The notes below the pieces were generated by a model. That model saw only the letters and a program-made list of their open reading frames with translations. It ran no database searches and had not been told where the DNA came from. This document shows, one piece after another, positions 40,601 to 53,700 of a stretch of 64,000 nt of DNA. How positions within the stretch are numbered: the first letter of the stretch is position 1; every line of letters begins with the position of its first letter. Origin of the DNA: Theristus sp. LFF4_11 (taxonomy: Eukaryota; Nematoda; Chromadorea; Monhysterida; Xyalidae); the NCBI GenBank assembly GCA_030248135.1, contig JASANC010004723.1:1-64000 (forward strand), read 5' to 3'. The position numbers and the translations under genes were made by a program.

Positions 40601-43600
40601 GTTGTTTGCAGAACAACGAAACCAACAAAACACTGAAACGAATTTGACAAACTATTGAACAGCTCTGAAACGGAGTAATTAACTGGTAAATGCACGCTAG
40701 GTCCTCGCCCGGCTGTTCCGTCCGTATCCGGCAAATTTGCTCCAAAATCCGGACGGGATCCGGATTCAATTTTAGGCGCCGGAAACCGGAATATGGAATC
40801 CGGACCGGAACTGGCTCTCCATCCCTGCTGAAGACAAATAAAAAATAATAAAATACAACATATACCTTTCAGGCAACGCTGCACCACAGTGCAGTGGGTG
40901 GTGGCATCAGAATCATCACAGCGAATATTACATCATCACGGCAGCCGTGTCGGAAGCAACTGCCGTCACGGAATGCACGAAGCGTGACGCAATGCTCGCA
41001 AATTTGACCAGCGTTGATCAGCATTTCTTGACGTCATTGGTCGACATGAATATCACTATGTTTGCTGACGGGTTAGTTTTTTTGTCCGTTGTTTGGTACC
41101 CGTTGTCATTGTAAAGCTGTTATAAACACAGAATTACTGAATCTTTTTTGAAGCCAATGCAGTTTTACTGCTGAAAAGCGTCGTCAGCCAATAATGTTTT
41201 GACCAGAAAAAATCGTCTGAATAAAAAAAATGACAATATAATGAGGAAAACCTGTTTTTGTAATTGCGGACTTTATCCAGTGCTAGCAAAACAACCAAAC
41301 ACGAGAAAAAACAACAAAAACACTAACAAATGCAGAACAAACCTGTGGGTGGCGGGCGGAAACACTTCGGTGCAACTGACCAACATGCACTACAAATATG
41401 CTGCCGTTGACCAGGCGATACCGGCATCCGGCCTCGCTGGATTTGTTTGCCAACGACGACGTACGTTTCACTTTTTGAAATTTTAGTTGAATAACCCGTG
41501 GGGGTGCCAAATTTGGGAGCGGTGAGGGATAAGTGGGACCCGTCGCCTGCTAGTAGGGCGGTGCACGGATGCTAATCGGTTCTACAGGGTGTTTCAGAAG
41601 TAGTGGGTAGGTGTTTGACGCTTTATTTTTTTGAGTTGTATTGAACCATATCCAATCAAATTTGAATTTTAGACAAATCTAATTTTAGACATCTAGACAA
41701 AATTTCTCTGAATTGATTTTCTGAACAACTGTCTAAAATTTCATTGAATATGGTTCAACACAACTCGAGAAATAACGCGCCAAACACTTACTCACTACTT
41801 CAGAAACACCCTGTAGAGGAGGGGGAGTCCCACCCCAACCACCCGCATTTTTATTGCAATTTTTATAGTGGAAAACGCCGTAAAATGTAAAACATCGCTG
41901 AAATAGTTGTTTGTAAAACTAAGTAACCTTTATTTTAAGGGTAACCGAGCCGGGAAAAGGATGGGGGGTCCCGGGTTTAGGAGGTGGGTGTCACGGAACC
42001 CCCCAACAAGGTGCAACTTCGTGCTGGGGGTACACCCCCTCATCGTTGGTACTGCCCCTTCATCTTTGCGGAAATGTACGGGAAGCTAATTGGTTCTTAG
42101 GGGCGGGTGAAACCCCTGCAGTTTTCTACTACGGTTTTTTTATAAAAAAACGCTACTAATTTCAAAAAATTGGCCAATTTTTTTTATTATTTTTTTGTTT
42201 GTTATCTTTTGTTTTATCAATAGTGTTTTTGTTTTCAATGAGCATCAGAATCAGTTTTTGTGCATAGCATGCTTTCTATTGAAAAAACTAACATGCTTTC
42301 TATTGAAAAAAACTAACTCAATTTTTTTCAGTTTCACTGACAAAGAATCTGTCAGTTGTGTGGAACGATTCACTGTCAAGCGAGTATTTGGAGCCAAGTC
42401 CAATGAAGATCACTCTGCATGATACAAACGTTAGTGGCTTGGCTGTAAGAGAGTAGCTTTTTATTAAAATACTTTTTTTACGACAGCAACCGTTTCCAGA
42501 GTGTTGCACTTAGCAAACAAAATCTCGTCTAAAAACTTACGGGTACCGGATGTTGATTAAATGATTGAGTGAGAAATCATTTTTAGCCGAACGCTGCACA
42601 AGTGCACTACAAAGGCGAACTAATTGACACGTTGACAATTGGCACTAACGAAACAGTGAAATTCCCGATATACATGATCACCCGGCAGTATTTGTACACG
42701 GTTGCAAACACCACACCAACGGTGACCGTCAACCGAATAGCGTTCCTTGACGAAAACATCACGATCGTTCTCGATGAGCCTTATGTGTCGTGTAAGTGCA
42801 TATTGCTGAGCATACTAGCTGATATTCTTCTGTATTACAAGAAAACAGCAAACAAAAGTTATTTGCAATTCAGCTAAATTTCATGTCTGAATACAGTGGA
42901 TATTTTAGTTCCTGCTCCAGAATTTAGTTTTTGCAACTCAATATTGCACAAGTCACAGTCAAGAGTTGCATCACAAACACACTGGCACGGCACGGGTGAA
43001 TAATCTAACACAGCGCAACACAACTGCACAATGCGTGCCTGGGGCGTTTGTTTGTCCGTAATATGTAGTTACTAAGCCCAACAACAATGTACTTCTTACA
43101 AAGATTTTTATCTTTTGTTGGACCCCACCCTGTTTACAACAACAGGGCCGAACACCTTACGCGTCTTTTACGAGTACATCAACCCGCTAAGCAACAACGG
43201 TACCTTCGCCGATCTGACCAGTTTGAACGATATCAGTTTCCACACCATTATTCGACCGTTGGACAAACTCGGCCATTGGTTCCTGCGTGCAATTGTCTGG
43301 AATGGTGTGTCAACGATGATATCGCACTACTATCGGGTAAGTACAGAATGAGTCAAAAAGGTTCCCAATTGAAAATGCTCTTACTTGGGTTGTGCTGAGA
43401 CCCTTTGTCTCACTGACTACTTTGTGCGTGTTGGTTTTTTCCTTTTTTGTGGTGTAACACTCAAGTTGTCACCAACGTTCATCATTTGGTATTTGTTACA
43501 GCTAAATCAACCGTCTGCATTTCACAACATTTGTCGATTTTTTAATGTTTTCCAGGTATTATGCTTAATATAGTGAATAATAGAGACGATATACCAGAAA

Positions 43601-44725
43601 AAAATTGGTCACAAAAATCTCCCAAAGTGTTCTAGTAGTATTTCCATTTTCAGTTAGAAACATCTCAGCGCGAGCCAATGAGAGTATTTTGAAGTTGGAA
43701 TCTTTTTTGGTTCACCCTGTACAAACGCTTTGTTTTATTTTCATTCTATGTGAGCTCATTCTATGCATTTCAGCTTGCTTATCTGCGCGGTGCACACATG
43801 AGTGAACTGATCATTTTTGTATCTGTCAGCACTTCACAGCCTCTATCTCTTTCAGTATACCGTATTACCTCTATTAAACCCCCCCCCCAAAATTAAACCC
43901 CCCCCCAAAAATAAACCCCCACCCCCTCGACAAGTTTCCAAATAATCCCCCCCCAAAATAATCCCCCATGGGGGATTATTGAAACCTGTTTGAAACACAT
44001 ACCCAGCGAATTCAGTGGCTGGTTGCAGTGAAAATGATGAAATTGTGCTACCAAAGGCCCCAAATGGATGAGTTAATGGTAATTTCATTACAAAAGGCTG
44101 TTGTAAAAGGAAATTTCTATGTAGAATAGAAGTTTCTGCGACTTCCTTCCTGCCATGGAAGGTATTTTTGCCATTTTGCCCACTCCTAAAAATGGTTTCC
44201 AAATAACCCCCCCCCCCAAAAAAAATAAAGCCCCCCCCCCCCAAAAATAAACCCCCACCCCCAGAAGTCGCTGAAGAAATAAACCCCCATGGGGGTTTAT
44301 TAGAGGTAATACGGTACACAAGTTTTCTGGTCTGAAAGTTATCTCAGATTGCAACATGACACACCAAAAAATACAGGCAGTGTCAAAAAACTACAATAGT
44401 CCAGACCACGTGCGAGAATAGTAGTACCCGATACGGCTCAGAATAGATTAAAGACAGAAACTGCGAGTGAGAGTATGATAGTCATAATAGTTAGACAGTC
44501 AGGCGCCTCAAATAACAGCAGAGTCACAGTTTTCCATCAGTTTCAGCGATTTTTCATGCTGAACCCCAATTACGAAGATTTTTAGAGACCCGTACAGGGA
44601 TAAAATAAAATTTTTCACAACGCCACCTAGCCAGTTACACTCGATTACATAGGTTCCTGTTCAATTTGTGATTGAACACACTTTTTGATTTTAAAAGGAC
44701 ACCAAAACAGGTGGATACGACGACG

Positions 44726-44765
<40 letters not shown>

Positions 44766-47700
44766 GAATTTTTTTATCGGTTTTTTGTTCTGCTAAACCA
44801 CAGGAACATGCGATGTTTTGTTTTTTAGGCATCTATGGATAGGATAGTAGGCCACCTTTGTAAAGCAAAAAGATTTTTTTCATTTCATCACAAATGATGA
44901 AAGTTATGACCGATGGAAAGTTTAAAATTTCTGCAATGAGTTTTCTGAAATAATATTGTGCGAGTTTGCTGCCGCGCCTTCCATGATAATGTTCTTAATT
45001 TCCCTTCTAACTTCCCTTCTCACCAAATTGTTAACGAACCGTGTTTCCCGTAGTAATTTTTGTGAGACCTGTGTTGTACCCTCTTTTTTTTCTCAGGTAA
45101 CCGTCGTCTGTCGGCCAACCGATTTCCGAGTGACACAAGCATTCTTTCCCTACCAAAACGCCTCCAGTGCGCAGTGGACTCGAGCAAACTGGGCGATGCC
45201 CTGGATAAACGACCAGCCAGTAATTGCAACCCATGCACTGGCGGAGGTTTACGTTGCCGCGTTTTACAAGCATGGTTAGCAAATTTTTCAATTGTGTTTT
45301 TGCTTTTTTCTGACCGCGGTCACAAAAAGCGCTCGTGTAAATCATGGTCTTAAACTTTTAAAGACTTGAACTTTTGAAACTGAAAACATTAATAATAACT
45401 TAATACACTGAAGGTGGATATTAACGCAAAAAAAGTTTTTGTCACCTGACTCACAGACGGGACACTTTGTTTTTTGATCTTATAAATGAACATTGTTTGA
45501 ATTGAGTGTGTGAAAATTGGAACGTTCTGGTTTTCCATTTTTCCGATTGGCATATTTTTCGTTTGTGCAGCCTCGGCACTACAATGCATCGGTTGGTGGC
45601 ACCAGTACAAGCACCGCGAATACTTTGTCGTCACTGATGCCGTCACTCAGGCGGATGCGGTGAACGAATGCGTTGACCGCGATGGCGTATTGGCGAATTT
45701 GAGCAGTGCTGATCAGCACTTTTTGACGGCGCTGCTTGACATGAATTCCACCACATTTGTGGACGGGTAAACTAATCCATTTGATTTCAAAAGTTCATTT
45801 CATTATTCAGCTGCACTATTCAGTGAGGCATAGCTAGCAAATGTCTCAAAAATATTCCGTTCTTGAAATGTATTGTTGGCGATGGAAACGGTGACACAGC
45901 TATGTACAGTGCTGTTTACGTTCATGAAAACAAAATGTTTCAGCGGTGTTTTCTGGCTCAAATCCATGAATTTACATTCATTTTGCATTGAAAATAGTCT
46001 TCCTAGCTGCTATATACCAAGCTGACCAGTTGAATAATATGCAATCCCTAGTTTAGCGCAACTCCAACCGAATTGGATTGTTTTGCATTGAGCTAGTACC
46101 AAACCGTACCGTAGCTAGTACCGATGTGGTGTTGCCAATGTACCGGCACACGTTTTCAAAGGTTGGTGATATCAACAAAGACCGTTTGCTGTTTATTATT
46201 CAAATTTAGATCTAATCTTTGGGTCGCGGGGCAAAACGCAACAATACAACTAACCAACATGCACTACAAGTATCGAACGGTTGATCAAGATCTACCTCCA
46301 TCCGGACTGGCTGGATTCATCTGCGAGCGAAAGCGTTAGCTAATATTTTCATGGTTTTCTTTCCAAAAAACATGTATGTAGTTATACACATAGAGTTGAA
46401 GTAAAATTAAATTAGAAAACTAGTTAGTAGTTACATAAAGAGTGTGGTAGTTTTAAGTCATTGTTGCTAAATGAGCTCCGTTATTTTCTGCTTCTTTAAC
46501 TCGTTATTTTTTGTTTTTAACTCTAAAATAACGAATCAACTTTTTAGTGACCGTGACAAAAAATCTGTCACTGAAATGGAACGACTCGATGTCGACAGAA
46601 TACCTCATGGGCAGCCCGTTCATCCTAACACTGCATGATACAAACGTTAGTTTTGTTTTTGAGAAATCAATTAAAACTACAGAGTGGTCCAAAAGTAGTG
46701 GGTGCAACTTTAAATCGCTCCAACTCGTTGGACCGTTTTTAAACGTGTTGCACATAAGGGCGGTACAGCAGCGGTACAAGTCCCGGACCATGGATGGATT
46801 TGGGTATTTCGAGTTTTTGCGCTCAAACCAACATAATAGGTGTACTTATTACGCAAACCAAATTTTAGGACCAAACTCCAACTCTGTGGTGCACCACAGC
46901 CGATTTTAGTTTTTGGCCACTTTTTGGTCCGTTTCGGGCCTTTTTTTAGAAAAACGGTTTTATTGAGTTTCTGTGTGCTCAAATCGAAAATCCAACATCA
47001 CCACGTTATTCAGGACATTTTTATGGGTATGTACCGTATTTTTTGTGCTGAAATATGAAAGCCTTGGGTTTGCTCAAAGTTGACCATTTTTGGGTCACAA
47101 ATTCTTTTGTAGCTATTTTGGGCACAGGATCTGGGCTATGAGACCGATTCCACAAGAAAGCCCATGTTTTTCTGCAAAGTCTCCACTAAATATCAATGCT
47201 GTCCGGCCTTTGTTTGTCCGCAATAAATTCAGAAAACATCGGAGGTCACTGCTCAAGACACTGAAAATGAGTGTTTACGCCTGTTGCGTAAAAATAAACA
47301 TGCTGCATGCTACCAAACGAAAGTAACGGAGACACAACAACGTGTGCTGAATGCAATGGAGATGCTTTCGCACTAAAGTTCGGTTCGATTGGTTACCCTC
47401 TTTACTTAAAAAATCAATTCTAGTCGGTTTTGTGTACAGGGTTGTGCATAAGTAGTGTCTCACATTTTGACCGCTCAAATTTTGCCAACCAATGAACCGA
47501 TTTGGATAAAACTTTCAATGAGTGTTCCTTAAGAAACAACTTAAAAATGTGCAAAGTGTCAGCACAATCCGACTAAAGGGGCTGTGTTACGAAGAAAATT
47601 CTAAAATTTCAATTTTCTCGTTTTTTCCGACGCGCAGTCACAAATTTTCCAACCAAACAACCACCAAAAAACACCGATCATTGCACGATAGTCTTTTTTT

Positions 47701-50700
47701 TAAATGATCACCACCAGTATCAATGGACGTTCGTGGTCTTCCTGCAACTGACGACGTTACTTTTCTGCACATATCGACGTTGATGTCGAAGTCGACCGAC
47801 ACGCACCGCGTGAACTTGCTAATGCTCAGTACCATTGCAGCTGCCACCTGTTACGTTTGCACTGCAGTTCTTTTTACAACAAGATACGCAGGTTTAGACG
47901 GAGAAACGAAGTGCTTTGAAAACGGATCATATGGCAGCCAGCTGCAATGGCACTGAGCCTTAGCAAGTTCACGCGGTGCGCGTCGGTCGACTTCGACATC
48001 AACGTCGATATGTGCAGAAAAATGACGTCGTCAGTTGCAGGAAGACCACGAACGTGCATTGATACTGGTGGTGATCATTTTAAAAAAGACTATCGTGCAA
48101 TGATCGGTGTTTTTTGGTGGTTGTTTGGTTGGAAAATTTGTGACTGCGCGTCGGAAAAAACGAGAAAATTGAAATTTTAGAATTTTCTTCGTAACACAGC
48201 CCCTTTAGTCGGATTGTGCTGACACTTTGCACATTTTTAAGTTGTTTATTAAGGAACACTCATTGAAAGTTTTATCCAAATCGGTTCATTGGTTGGAAAA
48301 ATTTGAGCGGTCAAATTGTGAGACACTACTTATGCACAACCCTGTACACAAAACCGACTAGAATTGATTTTTTTTAAGTAAAGAGGGTAACCAATCGAAC
48401 CGAACTTTAGTGCGAAAGCATCTCCATTGCATTCAGCACACGTTGTTGTGTCTCCGTTACTTTTGTTTGGTAGCATGCAGCATGTTTATTTTTACGCAAC
48501 AGGCGTAAAACACTCATTTTCAGTGTCTTGAGCAGTGACCTCCGATGTTTTCTGGATTTATTGCGGACAAACAAAGGCCGGGACGGCATTGATATTTAGT
48601 GGAGACTATGCAGAAAAACATGGGCTTTCTTGTGGAATCGGTCTCATAGCCCAGATCCAGTGCCCAAAATAGCTACAAAAGAATTTGTGACCCAAAAATG
48701 GTCAACTTTGAGCAAACCCAAGGCTTTCATATTTCAGCACAAAAAATACGGTACATACCCATAAAAATGTCCTGAATAACGTGGTGATGTTGGATTTTCG
48801 TGATGAGCACACACAAACTCAATAAAACCGTTTTTCTAAAAAAGACCCAAAACGGACCAAAAAGTGGCCAAAAACTAAAATCGGCTGTGGTGCACCACAG
48901 AGTTGGAGTTGGGTCCTAAAATTTGGTGTGCGTAATAAGTACACCTATTATGTTGGTTTGAGCGCAAAAACTCGAAATACCCGAATCCAGCCATGGGCCG
49001 GGGCTTGTACCGCCCTTATATGCAACACGTTTTAAGCTGAAATTTTAGTCGCTTAGTTAGAAAGCGCAAACTTAGACTTCCACCAATTTTGGCCCAAACA
49101 AGAGAATATTACCCCTGTGCGGAAGCACAGTTTACAAAAAACGAATTTTTGCCTGAAAACCAGCGTTTTTTTTATTTCACAGCGTATTTATTCATCGATA
49201 ACGTCACAAATTGATTAAAAAAACTGTAAAAATTCAAAGCTAATCTTTCCCGAAATGTGAGCGCGCACATTCGCACTTTTGCGCGCTTAGCATAGGGCAA
49301 TTGAGGAGTAAAAAAAAATCTACGCAATTGTGTAAAAAAATTAAAAGCAGGAATAGTTGTATTGACTTTTCTGACGTTATCGATGACTAAATCCGATGTG
49401 AGACAAAAAAATATTTGCCATGCAAAAATTCGTTTTTCGAACTTTGCCTTTGCTTCCGCACAGGGGCAATATTCTTTTGTTTGGGCTAAAATTTGGAGGA
49501 GGTCTAAGTTTTTGTTTTCTAAGTAATCGACTGAAATTTGACTTCAAACGGTCCAATCGTTGTCGAGTTAGAGAAATTCAAAGTTGCACACATTTCTTTT
49601 GGACCACTCTGTATAATACAGTCTATCTGGAAAATAAATGCAACATGACGTAATGACCAGCCAATCAGCCAACATTGCTCATAACCAAGCAATCAGGGCT
49701 GAGAAATGCTCATGACTAACCAATCAGCGCTGAGAGTTGCTATGACAAACCAATCAGCTAGTTGCATATTCTAGCGAGATAGACTGTAGATAGATGACAC
49801 AATCTTTGTAAACCAACAGATCCTCAATAAAACTTCTATAACAACAGTTTCTATCCTTTACCAGAAAAGTTATTTCAGCCCGATGCGCGACAGGTGCTAT
49901 ATCAAGGCTATCTAATAGACACACTCACCATTGGCACAAACGAAACCGTATTATATCCCATTTTTGTCACAACACGCGAATACTTGTACACGATCGCAAA
50001 TACAACCCCAAGCATGACGCTGAATAGAGTAGCGTTCTTGGATGAAAATATTATGATTGTGCTGGATGAACCTTACGTGACTTGTAAGTTTTTGTTTGTT
50101 GATTCGGTTGTTTGTTTAATACAGCGGGGTAATAAAATAAAAAAAAATTTAGAACTAGACGTTTTATGTGATGCAGTGGATTTTCAGATGTGCTATGACA
50201 TTTTAGCTTTTTTGTCAGTTAAAAATCATTTCTTTTATTAGGGCCAAATACCTTACGCGTTTTCTACGAGTACATCGATCCGCAGAAATTCAACGGAACT
50301 TTTGCCGAACTGAACAGTTTGAACGATACCAGTTTCCACACCATCATTCGACCGTTGAACAAACTCGGCCACTGGTTCCTGCGTGCAATCATTTGGAACG
50401 GAGTGTCAACGATGATATCGCACTACTATAGAGTATGTAAATTGTTCGATTAAAATAACTATTTAAGAGATTGCGAGAGAAAAGAGACAGATTGCGAGAG
50501 ATTTAAAAAAACTTAAGTGATTGCGAGACGTTGCCTATTTTATGATTATCATTGTCCATGTCATCCCAATTTGAGTGGCAAGTTTCAAGATTCAATATTT
50601 TATTCTTCAAGCCCATTCCATTGAAAGTAAATTTCAGATCACTGTCGTTTGTCGGCCTACCGATTTCCGGGTCACGCAAGCGTTTTTCCCGTATCAAAAC

Positions 50701-53700
50701 TCATCAAGTGCACATTGGACTCGCGCAAACTGGGCAATGCCTTGGATTGATGATCAACCAGTGATTGCATCGAATGCGATGGCCGAAGTTCATGTTGCTG
50801 CTTTGTATGCACATAGTGCGTTTTCTTAATCATTTTACTGCTCGTTTTACACTAATTTTACCGATAATTTACACTGTCATTTACTAGCTAACATAACAAT
50901 CTAGCCACTGCTAAACAATGCAACGGTTGGTGGCATCAATACAAACATCGCGAATATTTCATCTCAACGTCCGCCGTCACGGAGGCAATTGCTAACGCGG
51001 AGTGTCTTGCGAGAGACGGCGTTCTGGCAAACTTGACCAGCACAGATCAGCACTTTTTGACGTCGCTACTTGACACGAACACAACAATGTTTGCTGACGG
51101 GTTCGCATAGACTTGACATCAAAAATTTTGTTGGGTTGACACGAAACACTGGTTATAGGGTTTAAATTGCGCGCCTAGGTACAATCACATACATCCAGTC
51201 GCTTCTGCCACTTCTTAAACTGCGCAAAAATATGGGAGCTTAAGAAAACTTTAGTTGTACATACAGGTCGTAATAGAAACCGTATGAAATTAAAAAAAAC
51301 ACAAAAACTTCAAGAACCTACCTGTGGGTGTCGGGACCAGCTACAGTACAACTGACGAACATGCACTACAAGTACGCAGCATCAGACGAAGCCGAGCCGA
51401 GTGCGGGCCTGGCTGGTTATATTTGCGAACGAAAACGTTTGATTTTTTTCTTTTGTTTAATATACACCTTATGTTGGTTTTCATTGTTAAGGTTTTCAAT
51501 ACAATTTCAATTTTCATTCGTTTTTTACTTCTTGAATTTTAGTTTCGGTCAAAAAGAACATCTCTGTCTTATGGAACGACTCGCTTTCGACGGAATATTT
51601 GATGGGCAGCCCACTAATGATCAACCTAAAGGACATAACGGTTTGTACTTTATTGATTTACTAATGAGTAATGGTAATATTTGAACCTGCTAAACTAACA
51701 TTTTCAGCCTGACTCAGCGCAAGTTCATTACAAAGGCGAAATGATTGACACGTTGACACTGGGAACAAACGAAACCGTGAAATATCCAATTTTCGTCATT
51801 ACGCGTCAGTATCTGTCAACGGTCGCTAACACAACACCGACATTGACATTGAACACGGTTGCATTTCTGGATGAACTAAACATCTGGCGGCTTAATGAGC
51901 CATATCTTTCATGTGTGTATTTTTGACCTAAAAACTTTTTGGTGCATTTTGCTGTTGACTAAAAAAGTATGCAATCAACTAAATGCATACGTAATCAAAT
52001 TTGTCAATCAACTTTTAGTCTTTGCATATTATTTCATGACTATATTTTTAAAATTAAATTGAAACTTGAAACAGGGCCAAATTCACTTCGCGTGTTCTAC
52101 GAGTTTATCGATCCGGACGACATCAATGGCACGTTTGCTGATTTGCGTAGCCTTAATGACACGAGTTTCCATACGATCATTCGGTCGCTTCATAAACTCG
52201 GCCACTGGTATTTGCGTGCTATCGTTTGGAATGGTGTGTCAACAATGATATCGCATTACTATCGAGTGAGTTAATGGTCTTTCCTGATACTTTTGATTGA
52301 ATAGTAAAATATATAATATATATATATATATATAATATATATATATAATATATATATATAATATATATATATATATAATACAAAATATAGTATATATAAT
52401 ATAGTATGTAGATATGGTAAAATCACTTGGTGCTCACTTGGTTAATTCATAGTTTTAAGTAGTTAAAATAGCGTTTGGTTGATTTTAACTTTTCGTCGTT
52501 TTTCATTGTTCATAAACACAAAAACACTGTTCTACAAAACACAAAATTCTAGGTGATCGTTGTCTGTCGACCGACTGAGTTCCGCATTGCGCAGGCGTTC
52601 TTCCCGTACCAGAATGCAACCAGTAGTCAATGGCGTCGAGCGAATTGGGCGATGCCGTGGATCGACGACCAGCCGATTGTTTCATCGAATGCGCCCGTCT
52701 ACCTGCACACGTCGTCGCTTTACAAACATGGTAATATGGCGAAACATTATTTTATGGGGTCATACTGTTTTCAGATTTTTCTGTAAAATTTATGGCGCGT
52801 TCATCTGAAAAATTTCGTAGTGTGCATTGGAGAAACAGAAATTGTTTTGAAAAACAAACATCAAAAAAAAGAAGCAACATTATTGGTTACGTGGTTGGTG
52901 ATTACGGTACGCATGCTTTCTGTGCAGGCGGGGGCGGCGGTTGCGCAGAAAGCATGCATACCGTAATCACCAATAAATCGGCTTATGCCCTATAATTTAA
53001 AGTTCGACTGTAGAAACAATGTCGTTCTGAAGATCAATTTCAATCGCTTTCCAGCAACGAATCCAACGTGCATGGGCTGGTGGCACCAGTATAAACACAA
53101 AGAATACTACCTCACAACAGACGCCGTTACCGAATCAACCGCAGTAGCTCAATGCGCACAAAGAGACGCGATTTTAGCTGATTTGAGTGACAATGACACG
53201 CACTTTTTAACAGCGATGATCGATCACAATGACACGTATCAGTTTATGAACGGGTCAGTTATAGATTTTGCAAGTCAACTGTTTTTTTGCGCTTGCTGAT
53301 GAGGCAATCGATATTAATATCCAGTATTACTGTTCTAACCCAGGTAATTAAACTGATAAGCATATAAGCGTGATAAGCATGACAAGTTCTTAAAGACGAA
53401 AAACTTGTTGTGTTCAGTTGAGTGCGCAGTTGATTTGAGCAGTTGCAATTTGCAATTTTGCAAATGCATGTGCAGATTTCTATTGGAGCATTTCATACAA
53501 GTACAGGGTAAGCCAAAAAGGTTCCAACTTTATTATGCTTTCACTGGCTTGTGCTGAGACCACATGACTTAAAATTTGCGACGCTATTAGAACGTTTCAG
53601 TAGGTTTTTCTATTCATTTTTTTTTTGGTTTACACGTTTCAGTTTATTTTAACCGTATAATTTTGAAAAAATAGCATTTTTGACAAAAAACACTGTTCAT

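Larger units (their letters stand above)
46680..49611. mobile_element. Outer fold-back Tc1/mariner-like element with two further nested elements (2932 bp)
   Basis: TA|CAGAGTGGTCCAAAAGTAGT ... TTCTTTTGGACCACTCTG|TA. After removing the nested block, the left arm (GGACCGTTTTTAA joined to GCTGAAATTTTAGTCGCTTA) is the inverse of the right arm (TAAGTAATCGACTGAAATTT...ACGGTCC). The remaining interior 49066-49510 is itself palindromic (GAAGCACAG / CTTCCGCACAGGGG). Fills nearly all of the M14 C-D intron. Confidence 0.8.

Noticed and set aside
43852..44319. 155-residue Gly-rich open frame on the minus strand
   Set aside because: It lies entirely inside a TA-flanked palindromic MITE and is produced by G-run arms; no family resemblance.
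47638..48059. Two opposite frames of 69 and 61 residues that look like a small gene pair
   Set aside because: Inverted copies of each other within the innermost fold-back element.
4361..53253. A family of separate small tandem genes (one per open frame)
   Set aside because: Starts and stops of the frames fall in introns; splice sites and phases join all exons, and no repeated promoter or polyadenylation signals separate modules.
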